Source: Parachlamydia acanthamoebae (GTDB lineage Bacteria > Chlamydiota > Chlamydiia > Chlamydiales > Parachlamydiaceae). Taken from it: a stretch of 58,613 nucleotides of DNA. Below are positions 8,472 to 18,148 of this stretch, piece after piece (the first letter of the stretch is position 1; each line of letters starts with the position of its first letter). The translations under genes and the position numbers were made by a program. Location: NCBI RefSeq assembly GCF_000875975.1, contig NZ_BAWW01000025.1, forward strand, positions 1-58,613. The letters run 5' to 3'. The notes beneath the pieces are model-generated. The model did not search any database, was not told the origin of the DNA, and worked only from the letters and a program-made list of their open reading frames with translations.

Positions 8472-10631
8472 TTAACATAAGTGTTCTTCCTTAGGAGCCT
8501 CTCGTTTAGGATATTTAATGCGAGAATGACTATAGGCAACCAAGGTATGCACGAGAGTTTCTTTGACTTTTGCCAATTCTTCAAACGTTAATAAACATTC
8601 ATCAAATTGTCCATCATCGGCTTTTTCTCGAATAAGTCGATTCGCAAGTTCCATTAAAGACTCTTCATTGATTTGCTCCAATGAACGAGAGGCAGCCTCA
8701 ACTGTATCGGCAATCATAATAATTGCGGATTCCTTGCTGCGTGGTTTTGGCCCAGCGTAACGGAATTCTTTTTCATTTACCAAACTTTTGTCACCACCCA
8801 TTTTTTCAAGCTGTTTACGGTAAAAGTAATAAACTAAGGTTGTTCCATGATGCTCTTTAATCACTTCGATAAATTGCTCTGGAAGGCCCGCTTTTCGGGC
8901 AATCGCCACCCCTTCTGCAACGTGTGCCATGATCACCTGGGCAGATTCTTGTGGGGTTAACAATTGGTGAATATTCATTCCACCTTGTTGATTTTCCGTA
9001 AAATACTGGGGCGTAGCCATCTTTCCAATGTCATGATAGAGAGTGCTGACGCGGCAAAATAACCCATTTGCTCCAATGGCCAGGGCGGCAGCTTCTGCCA
9101 AATTCCCCACCACAATGGAATGTTGATAAGTTCCGGGTGCTTCAATAGTTAAACGGCGCAAGAGGTCATTATTTGGGTCCATATATTCCATTAGCGAAAC
9201 ATCCGTCATAATGCGGAAAGCTGACTCCAGTAATGGCAATAGACCGACCACCAAAATAGCCGTCAATAGCATAAAGATAGCCGTGCTCAATAAATCAGCT
9301 AAAAGGCCTGTACTCCAATGCGTACTTTGGTACAGATGCATCGCCAGTATGGTAATCGCACACCCCAACCAAGCCTTCCCGCACACCACAAAAATTTCTT
9401 TTCGCCGACGAAGAGAATGGGTGCTCAAAACGGCAATAATGGCCGCGATTAAATTAAGCAATAAAAAGCCCTGTCGATCGAACGCCAAAGTCATTCCAAG
9501 CACAACTGCCAAAAAACCGCTCGTAAATGTCGCTACCGCCGGACTCATCAAACTACACAATAAAATGGCCGCAAATGGAACAAACAACGGATAACGCACC
9601 GCTTCCATCAAATGGGTTTTCGTATTTAGCAGGAAGAATTCAGCCAGCTTGGCTAATCCAAACGTTAAAATGATGACTGTTACAAGAAGGAAAAGCTTTC
9701 GATTGGAAGAAAGAATATTGGGATGGTTCGCTCGAAAATAGAGGATAGAAATTCCCGTCAATAAGAGGGTCATCAAAAGGCTTCCCAATAAGGTAAGCGG
9801 GCTCCAAAGGTTACGTTGCTCACGTAAAGCATCTTTCATGGCTTGGAGAACGGCTAAATGCCGTGCATTCACTTTTTCTCCCTGATCAATAATGCGACTT
9901 CCAGCACTAATGTGGGTGTATTTATCTGGTACTTTTGCTTGAATGCGCTTGCGCAGCTCTCGTTCTGCTGCAATATCCTCTTCTAAAATCCAAAATTTTT
10001 CCTGAAAGTATTCGATCAAAAATGTAATTGTTCCATCGTGAAATTCACTTTTAGGCAATGCAATGGTTTGAAGTTTTTTCCAGATTTGAGGAGGAAGGCT
10101 AACGGGCTCTGACAAATCCGCAGGAGTATAGATCTGATAATTTTCTGCGTTGATTTCATTTTCTTTGGTTTTTTGGAGCGTCCTAGGATCCGTCAAGCGA
10201 AGCTTGATTAGAGCTTCAACAAGATTATCACCGCCTTTATAGACATCTTCAAAAGAACTTTCAGGAGCAGATTTGCGCCAGTCTTGATTAAAGATGAGAA
10301 AGTTTTCGAATTCTAAACGTCTTTCATTGATTTCTTTTTCTGAAATGCGATAGATTTTCCCTAAATCTTTAACCATTTCTTGTTTGAGAAGAATGGTCGC
10401 TTCTTCGTTGTAAAAGTCTGTATCAACTTGTGCGACGATGTAGCTAGGGGCATAGTGATTGAGGTCCAATGTTTCGATTCTCACTTCTCGAAAATGAAGA
10501 ATCATAAACAAAGGGATCATAAACACTAAGCCGATCAGGAATCTTATGCCAAGATTTTTGTCAAAAAAGCCCTGCTCGCGAGAAAATTTGAGCTCGTTAT
10601 AGTTCTCAAGCTCACTAGATTGATCATTCAT
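8472..10631 (-). CDS. 7TM-HD phosphodiesterase, PgpH-like (c-di-AMP type)
   Basis: A 719-aa membrane protein with the 7TMR-HD architecture: one N-terminal membrane helix (about 28-46), a large extracytoplasmic domain (to about 275), a block of seven helices (about 280-465), then a cytoplasmic HD domain. HD ligands are visible in YHDIGKM (about residue 530), MAHVAEG and IKEHHGT. In PgpH of Listeria this architecture hydrolyses cyclic di-AMP. Chlamydiae make c-di-AMP, so the same role is likely here, though this is inference by family. Start ATG 10631. It heads a two-gene unit with the SDR at 7646. Confidence 0.85.
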   Translation of the reverse strand: MNDQSSELENYNELKFSREQGFFDKNLGIRFLIGLVFMIPLFMILHFREVRIETLDLNHYAPSYIVAQVDTDFYNEEATILLKQEMVKDLGKIYRISEKEINERRLEFENFLIFNQDWRKSAPESSFEDVYKGGDNLVEALIKLRLTDPRTLQKTKENEINAENYQIYTPADLSEPVSLPPQIWKKLQTIALPKSEFHDGTITFLIEYFQEKFWILEEDIAAERELRKRIQAKVPDKYTHISAGSRIIDQGEKVNARHLAVLQAMKDALREQRNLWSPLTLLGSLLMTLLLTGISILYFRANHPNILSSNRKLFLLVTVIILTFGLAKLAEFFLLNTKTHLMEAVRYPLFVPFAAILLCSLMSPAVATFTSGFLAVVLGMTLAFDRQGFLLLNLIAAIIAVLSTHSLRRRKEIFVVCGKAWLGCAITILAMHLYQSTHWSTGLLADLLSTAIFMLLTAILVVGLLPLLESAFRIMTDVSLMEYMDPNNDLLRRLTIEAPGTYQHSIVVGNLAEAAALAIGANGLFCRVSTLYHDIGKMATPQYFTENQQGGMNIHQLLTPQESAQVIMAHVAEGVAIARKAGLPEQFIEVIKEHHGTTLVYYFYRKQLEKMGGDKSLVNEKEFRYAGPKPRSKESAIIMIADTVEAASRSLEQINEESLMELANRLIREKADDGQFDECLLTFEELAKVKETLVHTLVAYSHSRIKYPKREAPKEEHLC

Positions 10632-10830
10632 TGAAATGTATTTTCCTTAGCCGATGAATTTCGGCTTTATTTCTACTAGACAACATTATTGAAAATAATT
10701 AAACATTTTGCCAAGTAAAATTAATTCTGTATTTATAATAATCTTCGACAACATAATAGCTCAAGTTAAGAGTTGAGTATATGTGGTATAAATCAAAATA
10801 AAGTTATAAATGCGTCAAAGAAGGCTTCAC

Positions 10831-11802
10831 ATGGGACTAAAAACAGTCTTGGTTGTTGGAGGTGCTGGATTTATTGGTTCACACGTCAATAAAATGCTGC
10901 ATCAAGCAGGTTATCACACAATTGTTTTAGATAATTTAAGCACAGGCACACAATTGACCGTTACACGAGGAACCTTTCTTAAAGGCGATCTTGCAGACAG
11001 GGCATGCCTAGACTTCATTTTCTCCAGTTATCCCATCGATGCCGTCATGCATTTTGCAGCCCTTATTGATGTGGGTGAATCGATGCATTCCCCTGCTTTA
11101 TACTATCGTAATAATGTCGCAAATACCCTAAATTTGCTGGAGGCGATGCATAAGCATCAGATCCCTATTTTTATCTTTTCTTCCTCTGCTGCGATATTTG
11201 GCACTCCACAAACAACTTTTATCAATGAAGAACATCCATGCCTCCCCATCAATCCATATGGAGAAACAAAATGGATAGTCGAAAAAATGTTGCGAGATTT
11301 TGAATTGGCATACGGACTTAAATCGACGTGCTTGCGTTACTTCAATGCCGCTGGGGGAGATCCTGATGGGGAAATCAAAAATTTTAAGAAAAAAGAAACA
11401 AACCTCATTCCTCTTGTCCTACGCAGCCTCAAAAAACCGGAAGGCTTTATCTCTATTTTTGGAACAGACTATCCCACACCAGATGGGACATGCATCCGGG
11501 ATTACATTCACGTTTCGGATATTGGAGAAGCCCATATTTTAGCCATGCAGCAATTATTTAATGGAGCACCATCCGATGCTTATAACCTGGGTAATGGACA
11601 AGGTTTTTCAGTTCGACAAGTCATCGAAAAAGCAGAAACTGTAACAGGTTTTAATGTTCGAGTTGTGGAGGCTGATCGTAGGCCAGGAGACCCAGCGATT
11701 CTTGTTGCAAATGCCGATAAAGCTGCACAAAAATTAGGCTGGGTCCCCCGTTATCCAGACTTAGAAATCATGATTGAACATGCCTGGTTAGCTCTTAACT
11801 AG
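10831..11802 (+). CDS. galE: UDP-glucose 4-epimerase
   Basis: A 323-aa extended SDR epimerase interconverting UDP-glucose and UDP-galactose (or the N-acetyl forms) for glycan synthesis. Visible: GGAGFIGSH NAD site at the N-terminus, SSSAAIFG with the catalytic Ser, YGETKWIVEK with the Tyr/Lys pair, RYFNAAGGDPDGEI and DGTCIRDYIHV, which are GalE signatures. A longer start at 10810 exists, but AGAAGG sits 8 bases before ATG 10831 and the Rossmann strand follows at once. The stop codon shares a CTAG with the stop of the convergent ankyrin-type gene. Confidence 0.88.
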   Translation: MGLKTVLVVGGAGFIGSHVNKMLHQAGYHTIVLDNLSTGTQLTVTRGTFLKGDLADRACLDFIFSSYPIDAVMHFAALIDVGESMHSPALYYRNNVANTLNLLEAMHKHQIPIFIFSSSAAIFGTPQTTFINEEHPCLPINPYGETKWIVEKMLRDFELAYGLKSTCLRYFNAAGGDPDGEIKNFKKKETNLIPLVLRSLKKPEGFISIFGTDYPTPDGTCIRDYIHVSDIGEAHILAMQQLFNGAPSDAYNLGNGQGFSVRQVIEKAETVTGFNVRVVEADRRPGDPAILVANADKAAQKLGWVPRYPDLEIMIEHAWLALN

Positions 11803-13619
11803 TCTCGACAAGCTTGTTCAAACTTATCAAGAGCGATGTCAATAGTATCTGTAGCTATGACTCCAGGAATTAAGTTCTTAGCTTCCTCCCAGAGGACTTC
11901 TTTAGAATCGCTTCTAAGAAGTGCTTCCACTATATTCACATTTCTTTCTTGAATGGCAAGACGTAAAGCTCTTTGACCTTGGTTATGGGCCATTAAATCC
12001 ATTCCCTCATATCCGAGAAAGTCCGCAAATAGTTGGAAATTCCCTTTTTGCACAGCATAAGTTAACGCAGTTTGTTCTTCATCATCCACTTTAAAAGGCA
12101 CATTGATCACTTCAAAAGCACCTTTTTTCAGCTTTTCGGCGATGGCAATATTTTTTCCGTCGAACCCAGTAAGATCTGGATCAGATTCCACATAAAGCTC
12201 AAGGACATGACTCTGCTTACCTTCTTTTTGATAGCTTAGTAGCTTTTTCTCCAACAGATAATCGATGCACTTTTCACTACCAACATTAAATAAAGATCGC
12301 CAGAGATTATAAATATTTTTTGCCAAAAAATTTCGTCCTGTAATCTCGTCTAGCTTTCTTAAAAAAAAGACATGATCCCGATTGAGCGCTGCCGATAAAA
12401 CATTTGTAAATATAAATTTTTGTGTTCTTCCTGAAAACAAAGCGGTTTTATGCATAATGGTTAAAAGCAAATCTTCCGAATTTAAAATGATCGAGAGATA
12501 TAATAAATTCTTTAAAGTGATCTTTGATTTTTCTGTTTCATCAAATGGAACAGTTGCTAGATATCGAACAATTAAAGGCTCAATGCGAAGGCTCGATTGA
12601 ATCATCCTATCAGAAGCACAACTCTTAATCCAATTTTCCCATTTGACTGTTTGGTCATAGGCGTCATTTAAAGAATAGCTCTCTGCTTCAATTTTTTTTG
12701 CAAATGCTTCTTTTTCCTGTTGAAGCTTTTGTGCTCTAAGAATTTCAGCTGTTTCTCGGTCGGCTTTTTCTTGCTTTTCATCAATAAAAGTATTGATCAT
12801 TCCCAAAGCTCTCGCCATCGTACCTTCATCAAAATGATCTCCAAAAAAATGCTTTATGGGAGCAGTAAAATGACGTATCGTTGAAACAAAATTTGGATCT
12901 TCTAAAATTTGAACAACTCCAACTTCTCCGGCACGAAGAAGAGCTCCCCAATGTGCGCATCTTTCTCGAATTTCGTCTCCATTAAAAACATACGCATTTC
13001 CGTCTGCTTGTATTTTTTCATCTTCTGAGAGGGCAGCTGCAATGGCGATTTGTTTGCGTTCCTGTAGATTGTGAGAATCATTCTGTGTACCCTGGAAAAC
13101 ATCAAGCGCCTCAGAGTCTTGAGAACTTAGGTGATCTTCAGAATCATCAGACTCTGAGGAACTTTCAAGATCTTCGGTTGTCTGTGACTCCTCAGAATCT
13201 TGTGGCTCTTGAGGTCTTGAAGTAGGAGCTGCTTGCGGAAGTAATCGCAAACAGTCATTTAAAATTTTCTGGTTTCTTGCCGTTTTTTTTTGGCTCAATC
13301 CATCCGTTTTAAATATTTGCTGAAAAATAATTGTCAAATTCGTGATGTTTTGCTGGCGCTCATCCCCTTCAAATAATTCACTCTTTTTCTCTTGCACGAA
13401 TGCTTGGATTTTTTTTGCCACATGTGGGGTATGAGTTCTTTCAAATTTAATGCCGATACATGCAAAGATTTGCTTTATAAAATCGGAAAAGCAGCCATCT
13501 TTCTCTCGGGTCTGCAATTTGGTACTTATGCATATTCCATCTTTTTGAACTGCATCAGCAACCTCTTTAATGTTGGTAGATAGAAATTGATCCTGACGCA
13601 ATAAACTCAACTTAATCAT
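11799..13619 (-). CDS. ankyrin-repeat-containing protein, coiled-coil
   Basis: A 606-aa protein without a signal peptide. A Ser/Glu/Asp-rich acidic stretch (about 135-180) and a Lys/Glu/Gln coiled-coil stretch (about 285-320) precede a helical region. Near the C-terminus are ankyrin-like repeats: QTALTYAVQKGNFQLFADFL and QRALRLAIQERNVNIVEALL. Ankyrin proteins are expanded in amoeba symbionts and often act on host proteins, so an effector role is possible but unproved. An in-frame TTG lies at 13634; ATG 13619 is preceded by GAGG at suitable distance. Ends within a CTAG shared with galE. Confidence 0.75.
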   Translation of the reverse strand: MIKLSLLRQDQFLSTNIKEVADAVQKDGICISTKLQTREKDGCFSDFIKQIFACIGIKFERTHTPHVAKKIQAFVQEKKSELFEGDERQQNITNLTIIFQQIFKTDGLSQKKTARNQKILNDCLRLLPQAAPTSRPQEPQDSEESQTTEDLESSSESDDSEDHLSSQDSEALDVFQGTQNDSHNLQERKQIAIAAALSEDEKIQADGNAYVFNGDEIRERCAHWGALLRAGEVGVVQILEDPNFVSTIRHFTAPIKHFFGDHFDEGTMARALGMINTFIDEKQEKADRETAEILRAQKLQQEKEAFAKKIEAESYSLNDAYDQTVKWENWIKSCASDRMIQSSLRIEPLIVRYLATVPFDETEKSKITLKNLLYLSIILNSEDLLLTIMHKTALFSGRTQKFIFTNVLSAALNRDHVFFLRKLDEITGRNFLAKNIYNLWRSLFNVGSEKCIDYLLEKKLLSYQKEGKQSHVLELYVESDPDLTGFDGKNIAIAEKLKKGAFEVINVPFKVDDEEQTALTYAVQKGNFQLFADFLGYEGMDLMAHNQGQRALRLAIQERNVNIVEALLRSDSKEVLWEEAKNLIPGVIATDTIDIALDKFEQACRD

Positions 13620-13796
13620 AATTAATAACCTCAATATTGATCAACAAACAATAAACTATTTTTTAATACAAAACAAGCATAATAAACTAATTGCTGAGAA
13701 ATCTCTATGCAAAATTAGACATTAAGTTTTGCATAAATTATGCGACATTCGATACACTAGATATTAAATTCGCATTCACTTTTTTATCGGTTTACC

Positions 13797-15335
13797 ATGT
13801 CCCATTATCAAGTTTCGGCAAGAAAGTATCGCCCTCAAAGATTTCAAGAAGTTCTTGGACAAGATCCTATTATTACAACCCTAAAAAATGCCATTCAGAT
13901 GGGACGTCTTGCCAATGCCTATTTATTTTGCGGATCACGCGGAACAGGGAAAACAACTTTAGCTCGTTTATTTGCAAAAGCCCTTAACTGCCTTACCCCT
14001 TCGCCTGAACATGAGCCATGCAATCAGTGCGCTTCCTGTCGAGAAATTTCAACAGGACATTCTTTAGATGTTTTAGAAATTGATGGTGCATCCCACCGTG
14101 GAATCGATGACATTCGGCAAATTAACGAAACAGTGGGATATGCAGCTGCATCGGGAAAATATAAAATTTATATTATTGATGAAGTGCACATGCTAACAAA
14201 AGAAGCTTTCAATGCCTTGCTTAAAACGTTAGAAGAACCTCCTTTAAACGTTAAATTCTTCTTCGCAACAACAGAACCGCATAAAGTTCTTCCCACCATT
14301 TTAAGTCGATGCCAACGTTTTAATTTGAACCGCATTCCTCTTGAAAAAATTGTGGAAAAGTTACGCCACATTACGCAAGATATGGGGATTGAGGCTCAAG
14401 AAGAAGCCCTCCACATTATTGCGAAAAGAGCCGAAGGAGGACTTCGGGATGCAGAATCTCTCTTAGATCAAGTTTTGGTCTTTCACGATGGTGCCATGAG
14501 TACCCAATCTGTGGCTTCTGTTTTAGGCATTATGCCAAAAGAAGTCCTGTTTGACTTTGATAAAGCTGGTAAAGAAGGACACCTTGCTGCGGCATTTGAA
14601 ATTGCCCACCATATTTTTACAGAAGGAAAAGACTGGCAGCAATTCTGTGAAACACTGGTTGAACATTTCCGCACCCTTTTGCTCATTAAACTATCTGGAA
14701 AACAAGCCCCCTTTCTAGCCCTTTCCGATCATGAACGGGACCGTTATGAACTTTCGGCTAAGCTTTACTCGCAAGAGCAGTGTTTAAACTTATTAGATTA
14801 TTTTGTTGAACTGCAAAGTCAAATTCGCTTTGCCCCATCGCCACGCATTGCTCTTGAAGCAGGTCTTTTACACGCCATGCGCAGCCATCAGCGCCTTCCT
14901 ATTGAAGTATTAGTCCATCGTTTAGGAGAACTAGAACAGGCTGTTGCTAAAAATCCAACTGGTCCCGAATCTTTTGCACCTCCACCCACAACGCCTCAAG
15001 CTACAACCAATCAATTTACCGTACCAGTGGCTCCAAAACCAATGCCAGTGGCACAAAAACCGACTCCAGCTGTGTCAATTAGCGAAGACCCTTCTCCTTC
15101 GTTACAAGATTTGGGGATTAAAGCGACTTCAGCTGCTCAAAAACCAAAAGAATTTATACCAAAAACTGAACCCATTCATGAAAAGCTTCCTGCTCCAATT
15201 GAATTGGGCTCTCGCCCAACTCCTGAAGCGCAACTTATTTCCAAGCAAGATCAAAGTGCTTACGATACTCGTTTACAATTTGCTGCTGTTGAGTTGGGGG
15301 GAAAACTCCAAAAAAAACCTTTTACTAAATTCTAA
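13797..15335 (+). CDS. dnaX: DNA polymerase III subunit gamma/tau
   Basis: A 512-aa clamp-loader ATPase. The AAA+ domain has GSRGTGKTT (Walker A, about residue 47), a Cys cluster (C...CNQCASC) that binds zinc, IIDEVHML (Walker B) and the sensor segments TTEPHKVLPTILSRCQRF and GLRDAESLLDQ. After residue 360 comes a Pro/Thr/Lys-rich low-complexity tail. Drives loading of the beta sliding clamp in replication. It is followed 14 bp later by ybaB, a gene pair widely conserved in bacteria. Confidence 0.95.
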   Translation: MSHYQVSARKYRPQRFQEVLGQDPIITTLKNAIQMGRLANAYLFCGSRGTGKTTLARLFAKALNCLTPSPEHEPCNQCASCREISTGHSLDVLEIDGASHRGIDDIRQINETVGYAAASGKYKIYIIDEVHMLTKEAFNALLKTLEEPPLNVKFFFATTEPHKVLPTILSRCQRFNLNRIPLEKIVEKLRHITQDMGIEAQEEALHIIAKRAEGGLRDAESLLDQVLVFHDGAMSTQSVASVLGIMPKEVLFDFDKAGKEGHLAAAFEIAHHIFTEGKDWQQFCETLVEHFRTLLLIKLSGKQAPFLALSDHERDRYELSAKLYSQEQCLNLLDYFVELQSQIRFAPSPRIALEAGLLHAMRSHQRLPIEVLVHRLGELEQAVAKNPTGPESFAPPPTTPQATTNQFTVPVAPKPMPVAQKPTPAVSISEDPSPSLQDLGIKATSAAQKPKEFIPKTEPIHEKLPAPIELGSRPTPEAQLISKQDQSAYDTRLQFAAVELGGKLQKKPFTKF

Positions 15336-15349
15336 ATCTAGGAGAAAAC

Positions 15350-15664
15350 ATGGGAACAGGCTTTTCGAAAAGAAAAAAACAGGCAAAATTACTTCAACAG
15401 CAACTTTCTCAAATGCAAAACCAGATGAAAGAAACGGAAGTAACTGGAACAGCAGGAAATGGCCTGGTAACTATCACATTATCTGGCGATAACTCCATGA
15501 AAGACATCAAAATTAAGCCTGAATGTGTCGATCCTGAAGATGTAGAAGGACTACAAGACCTTATTAAAGCAGCTTATGAAGATGCCTTAAGCAAAATGCA
15601 ACAAGACACCCCTTCCTTACCACCAGGATTTCCTGATCTGAAAAGCTTCGGATTGAATTTCTAA
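15350..15664 (+). CDS. ybaB: YbaB/EbfC family nucleoid-associated protein
   Basis: A 104-aa small basic/acidic protein with the family pattern: an N-terminal coiled helix (KRKKQAKLLQQQLSQMQNQM), the beta core VTGTAGNGLVTITLSGD and the closing helix with Met/Pro-rich tail (MQQDTPSLPPGFPDL). EbfC proteins form dimers that bind DNA and help organise the nucleoid. Start ATG 15350 is preceded by AGGAG (15341-15345). Directly downstream of dnaX and clearly in the same transcript, which ends at the hairpin just after it. Confidence 0.9.
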   Translation: MGTGFSKRKKQAKLLQQQLSQMQNQMKETEVTGTAGNGLVTITLSGDNSMKDIKIKPECVDPEDVEGLQDLIKAAYEDALSKMQQDTPSLPPGFPDLKSFGLNF

Positions 15665-15674
15665 TTTATCAATT

Positions 15675-15704
15675 AGGCTTATCTTGGCAAGACGGGATAA
15701 GCCT
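15675..15704 (+). terminator. hairpin terminator after dnaX-ybaB
   Basis: A 9-bp perfect inverted repeat, AGGCTTATC at 15675-15683 and GATAAGCCT at 15696-15704, lies 11 bp after the ybaB stop. The run of A residues shortly after it would give T-rich 3' ends only for minus-strand transcripts, so it may serve both directions or rely on the stem alone. Confidence 0.6.
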
Positions 15705-16108
15705 ATACTTATTAAAAAAAACACCTGTGTTTCATATGATCATTGGCAGCTGGCACAAAAGCCTTCTTCTATTTGTAGATATTCCCTACAAAGCTATCCT
15801 GAAATAATTTTATGCACTCTTCAAGCGTAAAAAAGCTAAATTTGGATTTTCTGATCATTCATCCCGCTCACCAAAAATTTTGCCCACAGAAATGCCCTTC
15901 AACAATCAAGTTATCGATTTCCCCAGCACGCGGCAAAGTCTAAGATTTGCAAAAATAAAAGCTATAACGAGTATTAATTAAATCTAGAGAATAAGATCAG
16001 CCGAAGTTGTTCATCCAACATCAATCGTTACAAAAGACAGAAAGTTTTTAATCATTTTACCTTCGAGTAAGTAAATAATCCGCAAACTACATACTTATTT
16101 TTGGAAGC
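15705..16108. other. intergenic stretch, no gene recognised
   Basis: About 400 bp between the terminator after ybaB and the end of ptsI. Only short frames exist on both strands. The longest minus-strand pieces (such as MIRKSKFSFFTLEECIKLF) carry no start signal or recognised family. It could be decayed coding sequence, but nothing supports a call. Confidence 0.5.
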
Positions 16109-17878
16109 CTAATAATTGTAAAAACAATCCTCTGGGACATTTTTTTGGTATTCGCTGACAAGCAATTCCATAATCTCTTGAGCTGTTGAAAGGGAAAGAA
16201 TGGTTTCTGCGAGTAAACTTGCAGCCACGATACTTGTACTGCGAATCGCATGCTTAATCACAGGAATGTGACGAGGAGAAACTGATAATTCATGAATTCC
16301 CAATCCTAGTAATAAAGGCGTAAAACGGGGATCAGCTGCAACTTCCCCACAAACTGTCACAGGAATTCCATAATGATTCGCCTCTGTCGCAATCAATTTG
16401 ATTAAACGGATTACGCTAGGATCGGTTTGGGCATAGATACTATTGACATGCTGATTTCCTCTGTCCACAGCCATGGAATATTGCACGAGATCATTCGTTC
16501 CGATCGATAAAAAGTCACATTGTTGCGCGAGTAAGTCTGCAATAATTGCCGCTGAAGGCACTTCAATCATACACCCTAAAGGAACTGTATGAGGAATTTG
16601 ATATCCTTCTTGGTGGAGCTCTTCGGTTACTTCGCGTAGAATTTGCTTAGCTTCTTCTAATTCAGAAAGAGCCGAAATCATCGGAAGCAAAATCTTAACC
16701 CTCCCATAAGCACTTGTTCGCAAAATTGCCCTCAGTTGGGTCTTAAATATGTCTCTTTCTTTCAAAAGAAAACGAATCGCTCGGCAACCTAAAAAAGTTT
16801 GGGCTTCATTGTCCTGCGGGAAATTAATCAACATTTTATCGCCACCGACATCAAATGTTCGAATAACAACCGCTTTATTTGGCATGTTATCAACAACTTG
16901 TCGGTATAGAGCAAACTGTGAATCTTCATCCGGCAAGCCGTCGCGAGTCAGAAGAGCATACTCAGTTCGCAAAAGGCCAACGCCACTGGTGCCATATTTT
17001 TTCGCTGTATCCACTTCTTCAGGCGTATCAATGTTGGCTGACAAAATAACCTGATACCCGTCGATAGTCTCAGGAGCATAACTTGCGGCTCGCTGTAGGA
17101 CTCTAAAATGGGTCGAAAGTTGTGTCGATAAATTTTGATAATATTCTTGAGATTCTAAACTTGGATTTAAAATAATACCACCTGTGCGACCATCCACAAT
17201 CACACGTTCGATGACTCGAGGATCCAAGGTATCGATTTTAATGTTTGAAACAAAAGGAATCCCTTTAGCTTTTGCAACAATCGCGGCATGAGACGTTTCT
17301 CCACCCGCTTCGGTTATAAAAGCCACAATATTTTCAGGCCTCGCTTCTGCGACATCTGAAGTGGTCAATTCATGTGCAAAAACAACAGATCCTGGAGGAA
17401 CTTCTGTTAAAATGATCCGTACTGAATTCCGTAAATACCCTAAAATTCTTCGAGAAAGGTCCTGAATATCTTTAAATCTTTCACGAAAAATGGGATCGCG
17501 AATGGAATTAAATTTTTGCTCATATTTTTTTATAGCGGTTTGGAAAACATGCTCAGAATTTTTCTGTGTCTTCCGAATTTCTTTTTCAATTTCTGTCGTA
17601 ATCAAAGGGTCTTGAATAATCTGCAAATGAGCTTCAAGAATTGAAGCTCCTTCTACAATCCCTTCTTTTTCCAGCTTGGACTGCAACTTTTCAATATCTT
17701 TTCTGCAGAGATTCACCGCACAAGTATAGCGGAGAACTTCTTGCTCAATTTCGTGTTTAGAAAGCGTAAATTCCGGAAGGACGTCTTCTATTACCGTAAA
17801 GAAGAAAGGTGTTCCAATAGCGATTCCTCGACATAGAGCAGCTCCTCTTAGATGAACTTCTTTCGCATTTAGCTTCAT
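16109..17878 (-). CDS. ptsI: phosphotransferase system enzyme I
   Basis: A 589-aa EI that takes phosphate from phosphoenolpyruvate and passes it to HPr. The phospho-His is in GGETSHAAIVA (about residue 197). The PEP-binding TIM barrel shows GLLRTEYALL, GGDKMLINF, MIEVPSAA and FLSIGTNDLVQYSMAVDR. Length is normal for the family. It starts immediately after the ptsH stop, within an hprK-ptsH-ptsI operon. No EII permease is in the window, so a regulatory rather than sugar-uptake PTS is likely. Confidence 0.95.
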   Translation of the reverse strand: MKLNAKEVHLRGAALCRGIAIGTPFFFTVIEDVLPEFTLSKHEIEQEVLRYTCAVNLCRKDIEKLQSKLEKEGIVEGASILEAHLQIIQDPLITTEIEKEIRKTQKNSEHVFQTAIKKYEQKFNSIRDPIFRERFKDIQDLSRRILGYLRNSVRIILTEVPPGSVVFAHELTTSDVAEARPENIVAFITEAGGETSHAAIVAKAKGIPFVSNIKIDTLDPRVIERVIVDGRTGGIILNPSLESQEYYQNLSTQLSTHFRVLQRAASYAPETIDGYQVILSANIDTPEEVDTAKKYGTSGVGLLRTEYALLTRDGLPDEDSQFALYRQVVDNMPNKAVVIRTFDVGGDKMLINFPQDNEAQTFLGCRAIRFLLKERDIFKTQLRAILRTSAYGRVKILLPMISALSELEEAKQILREVTEELHQEGYQIPHTVPLGCMIEVPSAAIIADLLAQQCDFLSIGTNDLVQYSMAVDRGNQHVNSIYAQTDPSVIRLIKLIATEANHYGIPVTVCGEVAADPRFTPLLLGLGIHELSVSPRHIPVIKHAIRSTSIVAASLLAETILSLSTAQEIMELLVSEYQKNVPEDCFYNY

Positions 17879-18148
17879 TCACGCTTCCCAAAATTTGTTT
17901 TCAAAAGCCTCGATTAACTTGAATTTCGTTTGTTCCGCATCCCCGCCATCAACGGTCACGATAATTTTCGAATTCTTCGGAGCTGCTAACATTAAAATAC
18001 CTAAAACACTTTTTGCATTCACGGTTTCTTTTCTACAGGTAAAATGCACACTACTTTTACAATTTTGTAATAATTTCACAATGACAGTTGCAGGACGCGT
18101 ATGTAAACCCATAGAATTTTTCACATGAACTTGAAAGACTTCTTTCAC
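17879..18148 (-). CDS. ptsH: phosphocarrier protein HPr
   Basis: An 89-aa HPr. GLHTRPA contains the phospho-His (residue 16), accepting phosphate from PtsI. NAKSVLGILMLA contains Ser47, equivalent to the regulatory Ser46 that HPr kinase modifies. The start is GTG (18148) in the overlap GTGA with the hprK stop, so translation is coupled. The presence of both phosphorylation sites fits the neighbouring hprK gene. Confidence 0.95.
   Translation of the reverse strand: MKEVFQVHVKNSMGLHTRPATVIVKLLQNCKSSVHFTCRKETVNAKSVLGILMLAAPKNSKIIVTVDGGDAEQTKFKLIEAFENKFWEA

Noticed and set aside
15304-15320. A8 run near the end of dnaX as a programmed frameshift site
   Set aside because: It lies a few codons before the stop, so slippage would not produce a shortened gamma form as in E. 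coli.
14944-15492. 182-codon frame overlapping dnaX and ybaB
   Set aside because: Leu/Gln-rich translation of the dnaX tail in another frame; both known genes explain the region.
15751-15770. TGGCAC sequence as a sigma-54 promoter
   Set aside because: TGGCAC is present but no GC at the -12 position at proper spacing, and no gene follows on that strand.
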